A stretch of 64,000 bases of DNA from Glaciecola sp049650345 (lineage in GTDB: Bacteria; Pseudomonadota; Gammaproteobacteria; Enterobacterales; Alteromonadaceae), in assembly GCA_049650345.1 (NCBI GenBank), contig JBARZY010000176.1:1-64000 (forward strand), read 5' to 3'. The notes beneath the pieces are model-generated. The model was not told the origin of the DNA. It did no database searches and saw only the letters and a program-made list of their open reading frames with translations. Shown here piece by piece: positions 54,172-62,990 of this stretch (the first letter of the stretch is position 1; each line of letters opens with the position of its first letter). A program made the translations under genes and the position numbers.

Positions 54172-55113
54172 TTAGTACGCCAATTTACGCTGGCCCACAA
54201 ATATGGCGCCAACAGTAAGTAAAAATAACAATACAACGCTGGGCGAATTAGCATTAACGATACCCGTTGCAATGTCTGAAGGGTCACTATTAAATACAGC
54301 ATCGTTTAATTGTGTACCACTGCCATTCACACCTGTTGTAAAACTGTTCGCAATAAGTTGGCCATTGATCATGCCGCCATTTCCAAATACATTCGCATTT
54401 GGCGCAAGCACTGAGCCATACAATGCTGTGTTAATATTGACAGTTGTGGCTTCAAAAAAATTAAATAACACGTTGTTTGCTGAATGAGATACCCAATCAC
54501 TGGTTTTTATCAGCCAATCGTTGCCATTAAGGTCAATATTGACACCTGAAATGTTAAATACAATACGCGCGCCCAAAGCCTCGGATGTAGTTAACACACT
54601 ACTGAAGTTAGCGATATCGCTTGCAGCAATGTTAGTAATAAAGGTTTGTGTAGAGTCTTTCGTGTCGAGTAATAAGTTACTCCATTTTGTAGTATTGCTG
54701 GTGTTGCTTTGCGAGCTCAAGGTACTTGATAACTGCTGGAAGTGAGCTTGGTTAAAGTCAAAGCTTGCGTTCGCTTCGCGCAATGCATTGGTGGCACCTA
54801 CTGTTGCACTGCCATTCACGCTTGCCAAGCCATTAATATCACCACCATTCATTATTAAATTCCCACTGGTAGCAAGTGCTAGTTGATTATAGTCATTTAG
54901 TGTGGCTACGGTGTAACCCGACAATTGAGTATTGCCACCAATAAGCAATGCCCCCTGTGAATCGCTATTAACTCCCACATAATCCTTAAAAACGTACGCA
55001 TTGGCATTACCCACATCTTTAAAATCGATGACCGCAGAAAGGCTAATAGAAGAAAGGAACAGCATTGACAACGCTGTCATTTTAGATAAAAGTTTTTGTG
55101 AGTTTGTGAACAT
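54172..55113 (-). CDS. Secreted choice-of-anchor A family protein with PEP-CTERM-like tail
   Basis: 313-residue exported protein. It has a signal peptide (MLFLSSISLSAV, cleavage near 28) and then the choice-of-anchor A region (NANAYVFKDYVGVNSDSQGALLIGGN, LATSGNLIMNGGDINGLASVNGS and GSVLAPNANVFGNGGMINGQLIANSF). The C-terminus is a short hydrophobic helix (VVLLFLLTVGAIFV) ending in basic GQRKLAY, resembling PEP-CTERM sorting tails, with SPS in place of the PEP. Sorting by exosortase/archaeosortase is inferred; no exosortase is in the window. It is divergent from another tail-bearing gene. Confidence 0.85.
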   Translation of the reverse strand: MFTNSQKLLSKMTALSMLFLSSISLSAVIDFKDVGNANAYVFKDYVGVNSDSQGALLIGGNTQLSGYTVATLNDYNQLALATSGNLIMNGGDINGLASVNGSATVGATNALREANASFDFNQAHFQQLSSTLSSQSNTSNTTKWSNLLLDTKDSTQTFITNIAASDIANFSSVLTTSEALGARIVFNISGVNIDLNGNDWLIKTSDWVSHSANNVLFNFFEATTVNINTALYGSVLAPNANVFGNGGMINGQLIANSFTTGVNGSGTQLNDAVFNSDPSDIATGIVNANSPSVVLLFLLTVGAIFVGQRKLAY

Positions 55114-55391
55114 AATTCTCTAATTGCTCGAAGTGACTGTGGATCAATACTAAAGTGCTATCAAGATAAAGTCAAATCACTAAAATTCGGTATAATTGTC
55201 AAATATTTTTACACACATTAAAATAAATAGCACTATATCATTACCAATGGTTGCAATTACAACTACTTACCAAGCATGGCCTGATTGTTGCTTTCGCTGT
55301 TAATAAGTTACGTTTGGCAAAGCAATTGTAAATACTCATTGTGCTTGCCAACTTGTTTCACACATATTTGATTATATTTCTAGGTGGTAAT
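55114..55391. other. Divergent promoter region between two secreted-protein genes
   Basis: About 280 AT-rich bases between start codons on opposite strands. I see no clear sigma-54 site, operator or small gene. The mirrored layout suggests shared control of both tail-bearing proteins. Confidence 0.4.
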
Positions 55392-56036
55392 ATGCAGTTA
55401 TTAAGTAAAGTGTTTTTGGTGGCCATTTGTTTTACTACGTCAATGTCTTCTTACGCTAACCTGATCACAAACGGCAGTTTTGAAGATAATGCTGTTAACA
55501 CAAACAGTTGGAGCTGGTTTACTGCTACCAATGTAAATGGTTGGGAAGGCAGTAACATTGAAATTTGGGACAGCTTCCAGAATTTTGATGCTTTTGATGG
55601 TGTGCAGTTAGCAGAGCTAAATTCGCACGGCCAAAACGGCCAAGCCTTTTCAATATTTCAAACCTTTGATACCACAATCGGCGACAACTATTACATGAGT
55701 TTTGCATACAGTGCGCGAGCGAACACTAACGAAGCATTTTCTGTTGAATTGTCTGCAAACAACACTGAGTTTTTCTCACAGGTGATAAATGACCACGTAG
55801 TGAAAAGATGGAGCGTTTTCACAGCTAGTTTTCAAGCAGTGAGTGACAAAACCACCATCACGTTCAACAGCATTACGCCGCACTCAGGAACGGTCGGTAA
55901 TTTTTTAGACGATGTTGTGGTGATCAAAAATGATAATTTAGTTACGGCAAGCACTTCTGTTTCTGCGCCATCAGGTGTACTGATGTTAGGTATGGCTTTA
56001 GTAGGATTAGCAGCGTCTCGCAGAAAAATTCTGTAA
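55392..56036 (+). CDS. Secreted protein with PEP-CTERM-like tail (DUF642-like fold)
   Basis: 214 residues from the ATG at 55392, chosen because AGGTGG lies eight bases upstream and the next residues form a signal peptide (LLSKVFLVAICFTTSMSSYA). The longer frame from 55341 is rejected. The mature domain begins NLITNGSFED and contains GVQLAELNS and a jelly-roll-like pattern (YYMSFAYSARANTN, ITFNSITPHSGTVGNFLDDVVV), like DUF642/carbohydrate-binding-type modules. The C-terminal tail is SAPSGVLMLGMALVGLAASRRKIL: a PEP-like SAPS, hydrophobic helix and RRK cluster. Exosortase sorting and attachment to surface polysaccharide are inferred. A strong terminator follows. Confidence 0.86.
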   Translation: MQLLSKVFLVAICFTTSMSSYANLITNGSFEDNAVNTNSWSWFTATNVNGWEGSNIEIWDSFQNFDAFDGVQLAELNSHGQNGQAFSIFQTFDTTIGDNYYMSFAYSARANTNEAFSVELSANNTEFFSQVINDHVVKRWSVFTASFQAVSDKTTITFNSITPHSGTVGNFLDDVVVIKNDNLVTASTSVSAPSGVLMLGMALVGLAASRRKIL

Positions 56037-56075
56037 AACAACACAATTAACGCGCATGTAAATGTATAAATAGAG

Positions 56076-56114
56076 ATAACGGATGCCTTGACCAGGTTCC
56101 GTTATTTTTTTTTG
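56076..56114 (+). terminator. Rho-independent terminator after the PEP-CTERM-like gene
   Basis: Perfect eight-base stem ATAACGGA/TCCGTTAT (56076-56105) with a long T-run after it. It overlaps the stop codon of the convergent gene at 56102. Confidence 0.88.
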
Positions 56115-56569
56115 TTTTTCTCTATCAACAAATCAGCATATGAACGTAATTTATCTTTCTCGCGCAGTTGTGCAAAGGGATCATTGTCTTGATTATTGGC
56201 TGTCGAGTTTTGGCTGGTATTCCGCGGAGTTTGTATAGATTCTTTTTTACCCTTGAACTTATCAACAATAATAGCGCTTAGGGTTTTATTTGGCTTATCT
56301 TGAACTGCTTGTTTGTCTTTTTGCTTGTTTGCCAAGTGATTAACCAACAAAAATAACAGCAGCACAAAAAACCATGCTCCCCATTTTACAGCAAAAGACC
56401 AGCCCACATTTGCAGGCGTTTGCGAGGTTTGCACATACGCTAAATAGTCACTGTGAACTTTGCCTATAATGAAAATACTCGCAACTAACACAATCAAACT
56501 GACAATAAGCAACTTATAGCGACGCCACAACAATCCCGACAGTACAATATTAATAATTTTATTCATCAC
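56102..56569 (-). CDS. Two-helix membrane protein, function unknown
   Basis: 155 residues; not recognised. Two helices are evident: about 17-37 (YKLLIVSLIVLVASIFIIGKV) and 62-80 (KWGAWFFVLLLFLLVNHLA). A long basic, Lys/Asn/Gln-rich cytoplasmic tail follows (KQKDKQAVQDKPNK, then NNQDNDPFAQLREKDKLRSYADLLIEKNKKK). The ATG at 56569 is followed by a second Met. It lies directly downstream of the small gene at 56596-56826 on the same strand with a 26-base gap, so the two probably form a pair. The end overlaps the terminator of the convergent gene. Confidence 0.72.
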   Translation of the reverse strand: MMNKIINIVLSGLLWRRYKLLIVSLIVLVASIFIIGKVHSDYLAYVQTSQTPANVGWSFAVKWGAWFFVLLLFLLVNHLANKQKDKQAVQDKPNKTLSAIIVDKFKGKKESIQTPRNTSQNSTANNQDNDPFAQLREKDKLRSYADLLIEKNKKK

Positions 56570-56595
56570 ATTCCTGCTGTAATCGGCATTTAAGG

Positions 56596-56826
56596 TTAAC
56601 CAAAGAAGTTTAGTCCAAGTACTGCCAACACGGCCAGCAGCCCTTTTTCACGGATATTGGCATAAATTTGCGCTTCTTCTTCTTGCACAATCACTTCGAG
56701 CTCTTCGGGAGAGAAATCCTCAGGCTTTTTCTGGGCGATTACAATACGCGTTTTAGCCCTTGCAATTGCTTTGTCGCGAATAGCTAACTTGACCTTGCTT
56801 GAAACTTGCTTGAAAGGATTTTGCAT
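56596..56826 (-). CDS. Small protein with C-terminal hydrophobic helix, function unknown
   Basis: 76 residues from the ATG at 56826, with AAGGA five bases upstream; a longer frame from 56853 lacks a ribosome site. The N-terminal part is basic and helical (MQNPFKQVSSKVKLAIRDKAIARAK). It is followed by an acidic stretch (KKPEDFSPEELEVIVQEEEAQIYANI) and a C-terminal hydrophobic segment (LLAVLAVLGLNFFG) that could anchor it in the membrane. Not recognised. The good ribosome site and tight spacing to the next gene support it as real. Confidence 0.7.
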   Translation of the reverse strand: MQNPFKQVSSKVKLAIRDKAIARAKTRIVIAQKKPEDFSPEELEVIVQEEEAQIYANIREKGLLAVLAVLGLNFFG

Positions 56827-57009
56827 ACTGTTCCTTGTTATTTTACGCATCAAAGTATACCGTAAAATCTATTACATCGCTAAACAGCTTATTTTTTATG
56901 CGACTTTAGCGTGAATTTGCGCTTTGTTATAAGTTATTCGCTTGTTACCTATTGATTAACGCCCACGGTTTGATACCATTCACATGTCTAAAATAAACAA
57001 AGAAAAGTA

Positions 57010-57057
57010 ATGTCTAAATTCGCAAATTTTACTCATCACCATCATATCCGCACCTAA
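57010..57057 (+). CDS. hisL: his operon leader peptide
   Basis: Fifteen codons, MSKFANFTHHHHIRT then TAA, with four consecutive His codons (57034-57045: CAT CAC CAT CAT). The position, 159 bases before hisG, and the overlapping RNA structures identify it as the histidine leader. E. coli HisL has seven consecutive His codons; the shorter run may give a different sensitivity. Too short for standard gene callers. Confidence 0.92.
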   Translation: MSKFANFTHHHHIRT

Positions 57058-57149
57058 CCTTTCAGGTATGTGCTTGGAAGGTATTGTTTCCTTCCCATGG
57101 CGATGACATAAATTTGAAGCCCTCGGAAGGAAACTTTCGGGGGTTTTTT
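57033..57149 (+). promoter_or_regulatory. Histidine attenuator with mutually exclusive hairpins
   Basis: Terminator: CCCTCGGAAG (57120-57129), loop GAAA, CTTTCGGGGG (57134-57143), then TTTTTT. Antiterminator: GTTTCCTTCC (57086-57095) pairs perfectly over 10 bases with GGAAGGAAAC (57125-57134), which removes the terminator 5' arm. Protector: GGAAGG (57076-57081) pairs with CCTTCC (57090-57095). An outer stem pairs the His codons, TCATCACCAT (57033-57042), with ATGGCGATGA (57097-57106), nine of ten bases. When histidyl-tRNA is low, a ribosome stalled on the His codons should break the outer stem and favour the antiterminator. Confidence 0.9.
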
Positions 57150-57216
57150 AATTTAGGACCAGCCCCTGACTTTGAGTAGATTCGCAAACGTTTTTAAATT
57201 TAACAAGGAAATTTCC

Positions 57217-58116
57217 ATGAGCGATAGCAACAGACTTAGAATAGCCGTACAAAAATCAGGTCGCCTAAGCGATGATAGTATCTCGCTACTAAAAGCCATT
57301 GGCATTAAATTGCAAATACGAGACCGTTTGTTGATAGCTCATAGTACTAATCAACCGATTGATTTATTGCGCGTGCGCGATGATGACATTCCAGGGTTAG
57401 TAATGGACGGTGTGGTTGATTTAGGGTTTATTGGCGAAAACGAATTAGAAGAGAAAATGCTTGAGCGCCAAGCCTCAAGCAAACCTAGTGAATTTAAAAC
57501 CTTGCGTCGACTTGACTACGGCGGTTGCCGGTTATCTATTGCGGTGCCAAGTGAAATGGATTACAGCAGCGTTAGTTCTTTAAATAACAAAAAAGTAGCC
57601 ACCACGTATCCATATTTACTTGAGCGCTTTTTTAAACAAAACAACGTAAATGCACAAGCCGTTATGCTAACTGGCTCGGTAGAAGTTGCGCCTCGTGCCG
57701 GTGTTGCGGATGCCATATGCGATTTAGTATCAACAGGTGCCACACTAGAAGCCAACGGTTTACGTGAAGAAGACGAAGTTTTTGCCTCAAAAGCCGTGCT
57801 TATTCAAAAAGCACAGCCTTTAAGTGAAGCTAAGCAAGCGCTAGTGACTCGCTACTTACCGCGCATTGATGGCGTTATGCAAGCAAAAGAAAGCAAATAT
57901 ATTATGCTTCACGCGCCTAAAACATATTTAGAGCAGGTGAAATCATTGTTGCCTGGTGCTGAAAACCCAACAGTTCTGCCACTTGCTGGACATGATGACC
58001 GCGTTGCAGTGCATGTAGTAAGCTCAGAAACCTTGTTTTGGGAAACTATGGAGAAGTTAAAAGCACTCGGCTGTAGTTCAATTTTAGTATTGCCAATTGA
58101 AAAAATGATGGGTTAA
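57217..58116 (+). CDS. hisG: ATP phosphoribosyltransferase
   Basis: First step of histidine synthesis: ATP plus PRPP gives phosphoribosyl-ATP; feedback inhibited by histidine in the long form. 299 residues from the ATG at 57217 with AAGGAA six bases upstream; equal to the E. coli length. A longer frame from 57172 is rejected. RLRIAVQKSGRLSDDSISLL opens the catalytic domain, and the GSVEVAPRAGVADAICDLVSTGATLEANGL motif near 160-190 holds PRPP. The long form has its own C-terminal regulatory domain and needs no HisZ. Confidence 0.98.
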   Translation: MSDSNRLRIAVQKSGRLSDDSISLLKAIGIKLQIRDRLLIAHSTNQPIDLLRVRDDDIPGLVMDGVVDLGFIGENELEEKMLERQASSKPSEFKTLRRLDYGGCRLSIAVPSEMDYSSVSSLNNKKVATTYPYLLERFFKQNNVNAQAVMLTGSVEVAPRAGVADAICDLVSTGATLEANGLREEDEVFASKAVLIQKAQPLSEAKQALVTRYLPRIDGVMQAKESKYIMLHAPKTYLEQVKSLLPGAENPTVLPLAGHDDRVAVHVVSSETLFWETMEKLKALGCSSILVLPIEKMMG

Positions 58117-58119
58117 TGT

Positions 58120-59427
58120 ATGACCATACCACAAGCAATTATATGGAATGAGCTCAGCACTGATATGCAAGCAGGCGTGTTGGCACGCCCGGCTTTGGCC
58201 GATTCAGCCTTGCTTCGCGACACCGTAAGTAAAATACTTCTAACGGTAAAAACTGGCGGCGATGACGCGGTCTTAGCTTATACTAAAGAGTTTGATGGCG
58301 CCGAGTTAACCAGCCTTCGTTTATCGATTGATGAAATACAGGCTGCTGAAAAAGCTATTCCTGAGAATGTGAAAGCTGCCATTGATATGGCTTATGACAA
58401 CATCAAAGCATTTCACGAAGCACAAAGACCAAGCACCATAGAAGTTACTACTCAACCGGGTGTAGTTTGCCAACAAAAGCATGCGGCGCTTGAGGTAGTT
58501 GGCTTGTATATTCCAGGTGGCAGTGCCCCACTACCCTCTACGGTATTAATGCTGGGTGTATGCGCACAAGTTGCCGGATGTGCCTTACCTATTTTATGCA
58601 CGCCGCCTTCATCTTCTGGGAAAGTTGCCAATGAAATTTTATATGCCGCAGCAAAATGCGGCATTGAACATGTTTATTTGTGTGGAGGCGCACAAGCAAT
58701 TGCCGCTATGGCATACGGTACAAACACTATTCCCAAAGCGGACAAAATATTTGGCCCTGGCAATAGCTTTGTTACTGAGGCTAAGCAACAGGTAAGCCAA
58801 AGCGTTGATGGTGCCGCTATTGATATGCCTGCTGGGCCATCTGAAGTGTTGGTGCTTGCCGATGAACATGCGAACCCAGCGTTTGTTGCCGCCGATTTGC
58901 TGTCACAAGCCGAGCATGGCCCTGACTCCCAAGCCGTAGTCGTGGCAAACAGTGCCGAGCTCATTAAGCAAGTACAACAGCAAGTGTTATTGCAACTGGT
59001 GAAACTAACTCGTGCCAGCATTGCCGAAAAATCGATAGCTAACAGCCGTTTTATTGTGACCTCGTCGGTAGACGAGTCAATTAGTGTCACCAACGCCTAT
59101 GCTGCAGAACATTTAATTATTCAAACACAAAACGCTGAAAGCGTTACTGATAGAGTTAAACACGCAGGCTCTATTTTTGTAGGCGCTTACTCGCCCGAGT
59201 CAGCAGGCGATTACGCTAGCGGCACTAACCATGTATTGCCAACCTATGGATATGCACGCAACTATTCAAGCCTAGGGCTTACTGACTTTATGCGCAGATA
59301 CACCGTACAAACGCTCTCTCAAGAGGGTCTTGGCAACATTGGTCAAGCTATTATCGATTTGGCCAATGCAGAAGGGCTTGACGCCCACGCCAATGCGGTT
59401 GCTATAAGACTCAATAACGGGAAATAA
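58120..59427 (+). CDS. hisD: Histidinol dehydrogenase
   Basis: Last two steps: oxidises histidinol to histidine with NAD and zinc. 435 residues (E. coli 434). LYIPGGSAPLPSTVLMLGVCAQVAGC, FGPGNSFVTEAKQQVS, GPSEVLVLADEHANPAFVAADLLSQAEHGPDSQ (with Gln and His zinc ligands) and YASGTNHVLPTYGYARNYSSLG are all present. Begins three bases after hisG. Confidence 0.98.
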   Translation: MTIPQAIIWNELSTDMQAGVLARPALADSALLRDTVSKILLTVKTGGDDAVLAYTKEFDGAELTSLRLSIDEIQAAEKAIPENVKAAIDMAYDNIKAFHEAQRPSTIEVTTQPGVVCQQKHAALEVVGLYIPGGSAPLPSTVLMLGVCAQVAGCALPILCTPPSSSGKVANEILYAAAKCGIEHVYLCGGAQAIAAMAYGTNTIPKADKIFGPGNSFVTEAKQQVSQSVDGAAIDMPAGPSEVLVLADEHANPAFVAADLLSQAEHGPDSQAVVVANSAELIKQVQQQVLLQLVKLTRASIAEKSIANSRFIVTSSVDESISVTNAYAAEHLIIQTQNAESVTDRVKHAGSIFVGAYSPESAGDYASGTNHVLPTYGYARNYSSLGLTDFMRRYTVQTLSQEGLGNIGQAIIDLANAEGLDAHANAVAIRLNNGK

Positions 59428-59431
59428 CCAC

Positions 59432-60553
59432 ATGACTAACAATTGGCTTACCCACTTAACCAGCGAGCACGTGCGCGAACTCACGCCGTATGAATCAGCA
59501 AGGCGTTTGTTTGCAGCAAGTCAAGGCCAACAAAGTGTATGGCTGAATGCCAACGAATCTCCCGTTGCCGACACGTTTACATTATCAAGTGAGTTATTGA
59601 ATCGCTATCCTGACTGCCAACCGCAAACCGTTATTGATAGTTATGCAGCATATGCCGAAGTGCTGCCTGAACAAGTGCTTACCACCCGCGGCGCCGATGA
59701 AGGCATAGAGTTACTGATCAGAGCCTTTTGCACACCGGCCCAAGATAGCATTTTAATTTGCCCGCCAACCTATGGCATGTATGCAATAAGTGCAAACACC
59801 TTTAACGTGGGCGTTGAAAAAGCACCATTGAAAGCGGATTTTAGCGTTGATGTAGATGCCGTTAACAGCTACGTAGGCAGCGTGAAACTTGTATTTTTAT
59901 GCTCACCCAATAATCCAACCGGTACCATGCTAACGGCCGACGACCTTATCAATATTTTAGAGGCGTACGGCGAACAAGCAATTGTGGTGCTTGATGAAGC
60001 ATATATAGAATTTAGTGCCACCAATACACAAAGCCATTTGTTGGCAAACTACCCCAATTTAGTCATATTACGCACCTTGTCTAAAGGTTTTGCGCTAGCA
60101 GGCATTCGCTGTGGGTTTGTGCTTTCAAGCAGTGCAATTCGCCAAGTATTACTGAAAGTCATTGCGCCCTACCCTATGCCCGATCCTGTCGCACAAATTG
60201 CGAGTCAAGCATTGAGCCCACAGGGTATTACAAACATGCGTACACGAGTGAGCGAACTTTCTAGTGCGCTACAAGACATGAGCGAGCATTTGAATAATAT
60301 TAATGGCATTACTTTAATGGGCAGTCAATGCGGCAATTTTGTATTGTTTTACAGCACCTACAACGCTGAATTAATGCGCTTCTTAGTTGAACACAAGGTG
60401 TTAATTCGCGACCAATCGAAACAGCTTTTGCTAAATAACTGCTTACGAATTAGTATTGGCACCGAACAACAAAACACCCAATTACTGGCATTAATTAAGT
60501 CATTTTTTGCTGCCATTACCACCACAGAAACTAGTAGCAACGAGGCAGTATAA
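59432..60553 (+). CDS. hisC: Histidinol-phosphate aminotransferase
   Basis: PLP enzyme converting imidazole acetol-phosphate to histidinol phosphate. 373 residues. SPNNPTGT, VVLDEAYIEF, and the PLP-lysine motif TLSKGFALAGIRCGF are clear. Its stop overlaps the start of hisB (TAATG), so translation is coupled. Confidence 0.97.
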   Translation: MTNNWLTHLTSEHVRELTPYESARRLFAASQGQQSVWLNANESPVADTFTLSSELLNRYPDCQPQTVIDSYAAYAEVLPEQVLTTRGADEGIELLIRAFCTPAQDSILICPPTYGMYAISANTFNVGVEKAPLKADFSVDVDAVNSYVGSVKLVFLCSPNNPTGTMLTADDLINILEAYGEQAIVVLDEAYIEFSATNTQSHLLANYPNLVILRTLSKGFALAGIRCGFVLSSSAIRQVLLKVIAPYPMPDPVAQIASQALSPQGITNMRTRVSELSSALQDMSEHLNNINGITLMGSQCGNFVLFYSTYNAELMRFLVEHKVLIRDQSKQLLLNNCLRISIGTEQQNTQLLALIKSFFAAITTTETSSNEAV

Positions 60554-61623
60554 TGAGTCAACAAGCCATATTATTTATTGACCGCGACGGCACTTTAGTA
60601 GAAGAGCCGCCAATAGACAAACAGCTCGATAGTTTAGCCAAACTTGCATTTGAGCCTAACGTTATCCCAAGTTTATTGGCCTTACAAAAAGCAGGGTACC
60701 GTTTAGTAATGGTGTCAAACCAAGATGGTTTGGGTACCAGCAGCTTTCCACAAGCTGACTTCGATGCGCCGCACAATGCCATGATGGCGGTATTTGAAAG
60801 CCAAGGGATAGTGTTTGATGATGTGCTTATATGTCCTCACTTTGACCACGACGAATGCCATTGCAGAAAACCGAAATTAGGGCTTGTTAGCGATTATTTG
60901 CAACAAGGTAAAATTGATTTCACACGCTCATTTGTGATTGGTGATCGTGATACCGACATATCACTTGCCAAAAACATGGGCATTGTGGGTATTCAGTACC
61001 ACCCGCAGGAAAATAACTGGCAAAGTATAGTTACTCAGTTAACGGTAAAAGCGCGCACAGCAAGTGTTGAAAGAAACACGTCAGAAACCAAGATACGCGT
61101 TGAAGTAAACTTAGATAGCCAAGAAAAGTCTAAAATAGCCACCGGCATGGGCTTTTTTGACCATATGCTTGATCAAATTGCTACCCACGGCGGCTTTTAC
61201 TTAAATTTACAAGTAGATGGCGACTTGCATATTGATGATCACCACAGTGTGGAAGACACCGCCCTTGCCTTGGGCGAGGCACTAAAAAAAGCGCTAGGCG
61301 ATAAACGCGGAATTGCGCGATTTGGTTTTGCACTCCCTATGGATGAGTGCAGAGCAGAGTGTTTAATGGATATTTCTAATCGTCCTCACTTGCAGTTTGA
61401 CGCGACGTTCAGTCGTGAAAACGTGGGTGAAATGGCAACTGAAATGGTACCTCATTTCTTTTATTCGATTGCTCAGTCAATGGGCTTGTCACTGCACCTT
61501 TCAACTACCGAAGGTAATGCCCACCATCAAGTCGAAAGTTTGTTTAAAGTATTTGGCAGAGCACTGCGTCAAGCTATTAGCAAAAAAGGTGATGTATTAC
61601 CTAGCTCAAAAGGAGCATTGTAA
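60553..61623 (+). CDS. hisB: Bifunctional histidinol-phosphatase / imidazoleglycerol-phosphate dehydratase
   Basis: Two activities in one chain, 356 residues (E. coli 355). The N-terminal HAD phosphatase (LFIDRDGTLVEEPP, about 6-19; zinc-binding Cys/His loop CPHFDHDECHCRKPK) dephosphorylates histidinol phosphate. The C-terminal domain from about 167 is the dehydratase, with GFFDHMLDQIATHGGF and DDHHSVEDTALALGEAL metal motifs and HHQVESLFKVFGRALRQAI near the end. The fused form is typical of enteric and related gammaproteobacteria. Confidence 0.98.
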   Translation: MSQQAILFIDRDGTLVEEPPIDKQLDSLAKLAFEPNVIPSLLALQKAGYRLVMVSNQDGLGTSSFPQADFDAPHNAMMAVFESQGIVFDDVLICPHFDHDECHCRKPKLGLVSDYLQQGKIDFTRSFVIGDRDTDISLAKNMGIVGIQYHPQENNWQSIVTQLTVKARTASVERNTSETKIRVEVNLDSQEKSKIATGMGFFDHMLDQIATHGGFYLNLQVDGDLHIDDHHSVEDTALALGEALKKALGDKRGIARFGFALPMDECRAECLMDISNRPHLQFDATFSRENVGEMATEMVPHFFYSIAQSMGLSLHLSTTEGNAHHQVESLFKVFGRALRQAISKKGDVLPSSKGAL

Positions 61624-61625
61624 GC

Positions 61626-62240
61626 ATGGCGCAAGCAACACTTACCATTGTTGATACCGGCTGCGCTAACATATCATCGGTAAAATTTGCCGTAGAACGT
61701 TTAGGCATTATTGCTGAAGTGTCAAGTGACCTAAGAGAGATTTCACGTGCTCAACGCGTTATTTTACCCGGCGTAGGCAGTGCGCCTGCGGCAATGGCTA
61801 GCATCACTAACAAACAATTAATACCCTGTTTGCAAAGCTTAACGCAGCCTGTTTTAGGGGTTTGCTTAGGTATGCAGCTTATGGTTGAAACATCAGCAGA
61901 AACTAACTTAGGCGATACCGCATATACCAAAGCGTTGGGTTTGATACCCGGTAGCGTTGAAAAGATGCAGGTAGGCAATTTACGCTTGCCTCATATGGGA
62001 TGGAATCAGGTAAGCAGTACTCGCAGCAACCCTTTGTTTGCCAACATTGATGATGGCGCATACTTTTACTTTGTGCATGGCTATGCCGTAAACGTATACG
62101 AACATACCCTCGCTACTTGCGAGTATCATCAGCCATTTTCAGCGGCAATCAATAAAGACAACTTTTTTGGCGTACAATTTCACCCCGAGCGCTCGTCAGA
62201 TGCCGGTGCTCAGTTGCTAAAAAACTTTGCTCAACTATAA
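61626..62240 (+). CDS. hisH: Imidazole glycerol phosphate synthase glutaminase subunit
   Basis: Releases ammonia from glutamine and channels it to HisF. 204 residues. Nucleophile Cys near 79 (GVCLGMQLMVE), oxyanion GVGSAPAAM, and the catalytic His/Glu in FHPERSSD. Begins at ATG 61626, two bases after the hisB stop, with GGAG in the preceding hisB end. Confidence 0.97.
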   Translation: MAQATLTIVDTGCANISSVKFAVERLGIIAEVSSDLREISRAQRVILPGVGSAPAAMASITNKQLIPCLQSLTQPVLGVCLGMQLMVETSAETNLGDTAYTKALGLIPGSVEKMQVGNLRLPHMGWNQVSSTRSNPLFANIDDGAYFYFVHGYAVNVYEHTLATCEYHQPFSAAINKDNFFGVQFHPERSSDAGAQLLKNFAQL

Positions 62241-62252
62241 GGTAAAAATACT

Positions 62253-62990
62253 ATGATAATACCTGCTATTGACCTCATTGAAGGCAAAGTGGTGCGCTTG
62301 TACCAAGGCGATTACGCCCAAACAACCGAATACAAATTAGACCCTATTGATGTGGTTAAAGACTACGCAAGTCAAGGTGCGAGCATATTGCACATTGTTG
62401 ATTTAACAGGTGCTAAAGACCCAAGTAAACGCCAAATTCCATTGATTAAAGCCATGGCTGCTACCGGACTTATGACCTTTCAATCGGGCGGTGGCGTACG
62501 CACTAAACAAGACGTACAAGACTTGCTTAATGCCGGAGTAGAACGAGTAGTGATTGGTTCACTCGCAGTAAGCGAGCAAGCGACCGTTGCCAAATGGTTC
62601 ACCGAATTTGGTCCTGAACATATTGTGCTGGCGCTTGATATCAACATTGACAAAAACGGCAATAAATTTGTAGCCACCCATGGTTGGCAACAAGATTCTG
62701 GCGTGAGCATTGAAGCGTTAATTGCCCATTATGCTAAGGTTGGGCTAAAACATGTCTTATGCACCGACATAAGCCGTGACGGTACCTTAAGTGGAGCAAA
62801 CAACGCTTTATACCAAGAACTAGTGGAACAATACCCCGACATTAATTGGCAAGCTTCAGGCGGCATCGGTGGCTTGGACGATATAGACGCACTTAAACCC
62901 ACAAACGTGCAAGGCGTAATATTAGGCCGCGCATTACTAGAAGGTAAATTTACTCTGAAGGAGGCAATTGCATGCTGGCAAGACGCATAA
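62253..62990 (+). CDS. hisA: ProFAR isomerase
   Basis: Isomerises phosphoribosylformimino-AICAR-phosphate (Amadori rearrangement). 245 residues (E. coli 245), (beta/alpha)8 barrel. IPAIDLIEGKVVRLYQGDY with catalytic Asp near 8, FQSGGGVRTKQDVQDLL, and the second catalytic Asp in TDISRDGTLSG. The end overlaps hisF by 19 bases. Confidence 0.98.
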   Translation: MIIPAIDLIEGKVVRLYQGDYAQTTEYKLDPIDVVKDYASQGASILHIVDLTGAKDPSKRQIPLIKAMAATGLMTFQSGGGVRTKQDVQDLLNAGVERVVIGSLAVSEQATVAKWFTEFGPEHIVLALDINIDKNGNKFVATHGWQQDSGVSIEALIAHYAKVGLKHVLCTDISRDGTLSGANNALYQELVEQYPDINWQASGGIGGLDDIDALKPTNVQGVILGRALLEGKFTLKEAIACWQDA

